A stretch of DNA of 64,000 nucleotides, from the NCBI RefSeq assembly GCF_003473485.1, contig NC_053046.1:34611332-34675331 (forward strand), given 5' to 3'. Every line of letters begins with the position of its first letter. Within the stretch, counting starts at the first letter, position 1. The position numbers and the translations under genes are program-made. The stretch comes from Medicago truncatula (taxonomy: Eukaryota > Streptophyta > Magnoliopsida > Fabales > Fabaceae). Shown piece by piece: positions 61,306 to 64,000 of the stretch. Under the pieces are notes generated by a model. The model was not told where the DNA came from, made no database searches, and was given only the letters and a program-made list of their open reading frames with translations.

Positions 61306-61922
61306 GAATGCACCTTCCAACTGCAACAAACGACAGTTCCCAAGCATTCACCCAGAAGTTTTATTGTTCATTTCAAAAGATTAAATTCTTGTTAGGCTGG
61401 TTTAAATGAAGGTATTAAAGTGTCAAAGAATGCACCTCATTCTTTTGACACTTGAATATCATCATTTAAACCAAGGCTAACAATAATTTAATCTTTTGAA
61501 TGAAACAATAAAACTTCCGAGTGAATGCTTGAGAGCTGTTGTTTGACAAGTTTGAATTTACCTCATTCAAAGGTAAGATAATTGTTGTAGTTGGAATGCA
61601 CCTTTCAACTACAACAATTGTCTTCCTTTAAATTAGGTAATTCAAACTTGTTAAACGGCACGACTCAAACATTCGCCTGACATTTCTATTGTTCCTTTCA
61701 AAAGATTAAATTCATGTTAGGCCAGTTTAAATGAAGGTATTGAAGTGTCAATGAATGCAACTCATTATTTTGACACTTGAATACCATTATTTAAACCAAG
61801 CCTAACATGAATTTAATCTTTTGAATGGAACAATAGAAATGTCAGACGAATGTTGGAGTCTTGGTGTTTAGCAAGCTTGAATTTACCTCATTCAGAGGTA
61901 AAATAATTGTTGTAGTTGGAAG
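61306..61922. repeat. Cluster of three long consecutive hairpins
   Basis: Hairpin 1 (61328-61544) and hairpin 3 (61653-61869) each have arms of about 105 bases with loops of a few bases; hairpin 2 (61541-61656) has arms of about 53. Examples of pairing segments: TCAAAAGATTAAATT with AATTTAATCTTTTGA, and AATTGTTGTAGTTG with CAACTACAACAATT. Arms of hairpins 1 and 3 are also alike in direct orientation, and a further single arm of hairpin 2 type sits at 61871-61922 and another at 61306-61329, so the whole is an array with a period of about 290-310 bp. A transcript would fold into stacked long stems, a possible source of small RNAs. Confidence 0.8.
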
Positions 61923-64000
61923 GTAAATTCCCGATTGTAATGTGATGTAATATAATGTAATGATTGAACATATTTATAAACATGTATTATGTGATGACTC
62001 GTCTTATATGAAGGAATTTGATGTGATAACATATATAGTTGATATACATGTTGTTTATGTAAAGTAAGATAATTTTTATTCAAATTTATTCAATACGCAA
62101 CTTTATTTGAATTCACGCTGAGTTTAATTAGACATTTTTTCGATTTTTTTAATACGTAGATCGCTTATCCTTTAATCTTGGCACTTGGTAATTTTTCCAT
62201 GTTTTCCATATGGACTACATGTAGCTAAATCGCTTAGCCTTGCCTATGAGCACTCTTTTCCCCCTTAGTCGTTTTCTTCATTTCTTTGGCTCCATCTCTT
62301 TAAGTATTATCCAAGTATGAGTGTGAAGTCCTTTTCAACCTAATAGCATTGGGAAAGATGGCAACGTACCTACATTCTAAATAAAACCTAAATATTAAAC
62401 TTGTACATTAAATTGGAGAATTTTCAATATTTTCTATCAAATGCAAGTTAATAAGTGTCATAAAAGTGTATTGAAAAACAAGTAAATTTACTAATTATCA
62501 CCACTGTGGTGCCTAATATACACATAATGTATTTCATTCTTTTAAAATACAACAAATCAATAATCTGTTCTTCCGTGACTGGTTTATGGATCCATTGCAT
62601 TGCATCTTGAAAATATGAAGTTGTGTTAACTTTTTGCATTTAGCCTTTTATTTTGATATTTTTTTTTTCTCCTTTCATGGTGATATGATATTAGGTTGAA
62701 ATATTCATTGTACTTTCGATCTTCATATATCTCATGTATAATGTATTTTGTTCTATTCAAACTAAAATATATCAATATTTCATTCTTCCATTGTAAAATG
62801 AAGAAGAAAATAATTGTGATGTATTATAATGTGCTTATAACTTTTTCTGGAAACACAAAGTCTAACTAAAACAATGCAAATTGTAATTTTTATTGCTTAA
62901 ACATTTTAAGAAAATATAGTCAAACAGAATATAATACAACTAAAGTCTTTTCAGATAATATATTTTTCAGAATACAATTCAAAAATGACAATTTGCTTGA
63001 AAAAAAAAAACTCAATGGCATGTTAATTCATTGTATAATCAGTTTTTTGGGATTCCTTTTATTTAGTCGTATTAGTGACACAACCTGTGGTATCATGGGA
63101 TAATGTTAATTTATAAATACTTTCTTCGAATGTACGTCGATGAATCACAAGATAGTATCAAAATTTGGGTTAATAGTTGCATTCTTCGTCACTAATTATA
63201 AGACATTTTACAATAAATATTTTATCCTTGAATATAAGACTCTTTATAAATTTTTAAATGCATTTATTATCCTTTTTCTAATTTGTCTTAAAATGGTAAC
63301 ATTTTTTTGAACAATAGAATGTGTAACATTGAAACATTGAATATATGTAAAATAAAGAGTTTTTTTTTTCTCCGTCAAGTAGTCTAGTGGCTGGAGCTTA
63401 CACATTTTAAATGTGGAGAAGTGGGTGTTCGGAGTTCGAACTCCAACCCCTGCTGCAATATCCATACCAATTGAGATAAGTTCATGAGGGTATAAAGGGT
63501 AATTTATTATAGTCATTCATGCTTAACACAAATTTATTACTCCAGAAACTTTTCTTAATACCTATAATTTTTTATACAACAAGGTCTTACGGAAAAGGAC
63601 GGAAAGAGTGTAATTTTCAATTGCAAATTGTTGCTTAATATTCTTCTTCTTTTTTGGTAGAGAATGATAAAGGAAAAAAAAAATAACACTAAGAACATGG
63701 TTCTAGTGCATCAAGCTTCAACACACTCTCCAACTCTAATGGAGGAGCTTGTCAAAAGGTCACACCTAGACTTAAAGGGTGCATGAGTTTGGTCAAGAAA
63801 TATGCGCTATAATTGCCCTCTCTAAGCACACGTTGGAAAGAAATGTTAGAAATATGTTCCTTTAAATGAAAAATCTTAACCACCAAAGAATCATATACAT
63901 GCATATGCGAATGATTCAAATGTTGAAGAAGAATGAAGACTTTTAAAGAATCATTTCACAAATAACCTGATGAATAGAGTTGTTGATGACTAACATCAAA
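61923..64000. other. Gene-free stretch
   Basis: AT-rich to the window end. Apart from the SINE at 63372-63490 I see only traces of MITE-like phrases (ATTATAAGACATTTT near 63195). Confidence 0.4.
63372..63490 (-). repeat. tRNA-like SINE fragment
   Basis: On the minus strand AACTTATCTCAATTGGTATG (A-box-like) is followed by the palindromic B-box GGAGTTCGAACTCC and then CCACTTCTCCACATTTAAAA. Same family as 59819-59904. Confidence 0.6.

Noticed and set aside
63372..63490. tRNA gene
   Set aside because: B-box-like motif is present but no acceptor stem or anticodon arm can be formed; better explained as a SINE.

Overview
The window looks like plant nuclear DNA from a dicot, most likely a legume of the Medicago/Trifolium type. 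The base composition is AT-rich, all protein genes have short exons with GT-AG introns, and their protein families (plasmodesmata-located protein, LRR receptor kinase, plant-type Nudix, peroxisomal small heat-shock protein, ARL8) are plant ones. The gaps are packed with MITEs, tRNA-like SINEs and remnants of LINE, copia, gypsy, hAT and Mutator elements. Several of these repeats resemble ones I associate with Medicago, but the species call is inference.

Layout. 1-2.3 kb: frameshifted LINE ORF1 on the minus strand. 2.8-4.5 kb: a doubtful small membrane-protein ORF and a broken gypsy gag piece. 7.0-9.7 kb: five-exon Nudix hydrolase. 9.7-17.5 kb: no convincing gene, one unidentified exon-like fragment, one repeat with paired 21-bp GC-rich units. 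17.7-19.5 kb: plasmodesmata-located protein, flanked by two copies of a direct duplication. 22.5-23.4 kb: peroxisomal 15.7-kDa-type heat-shock protein with a heat-shock element. 24.7-31 kb: LINE remnant and MITEs. 31.3-34.5 kb: LRR-III receptor-like kinase. 37.0-37.7 kb: hAT element with perfect target-site duplication. 39.6-43.7 kb (minus): six-exon ARL8 GTPase whose large intron holds an LTR-retrotransposon remnant. 44.9-45.8 kb (minus): small membrane protein with an internally duplicated exon motif. 46.3-51.7 kb: a complete-ended Mutator-like element carrying a FAR1-type transposase gene. 52-64 kb: transposon remnants, a Mutator-type ORF fragment, and a striking cluster of three long hairpins at 61.3-61.9 kb.

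The PDLP, HSP15.7 and ARL8 genes lie in the same order as I recall for Arabidopsis At5g37660, At5g37670 and At5g37680, so this part appears to be a conserved gene block into which the receptor kinase and much repeat DNA have been added. The genes are otherwise functionally independent; there is no operon-like organisation. The most unusual items are the FAR1-type Mutator element (which an annotator could mistake for a host FRS gene), the hairpin cluster, the two possible C-termini of the PDLP gene (membrane-spanning or GPI-like), and the exon-duplicated small membrane protein.
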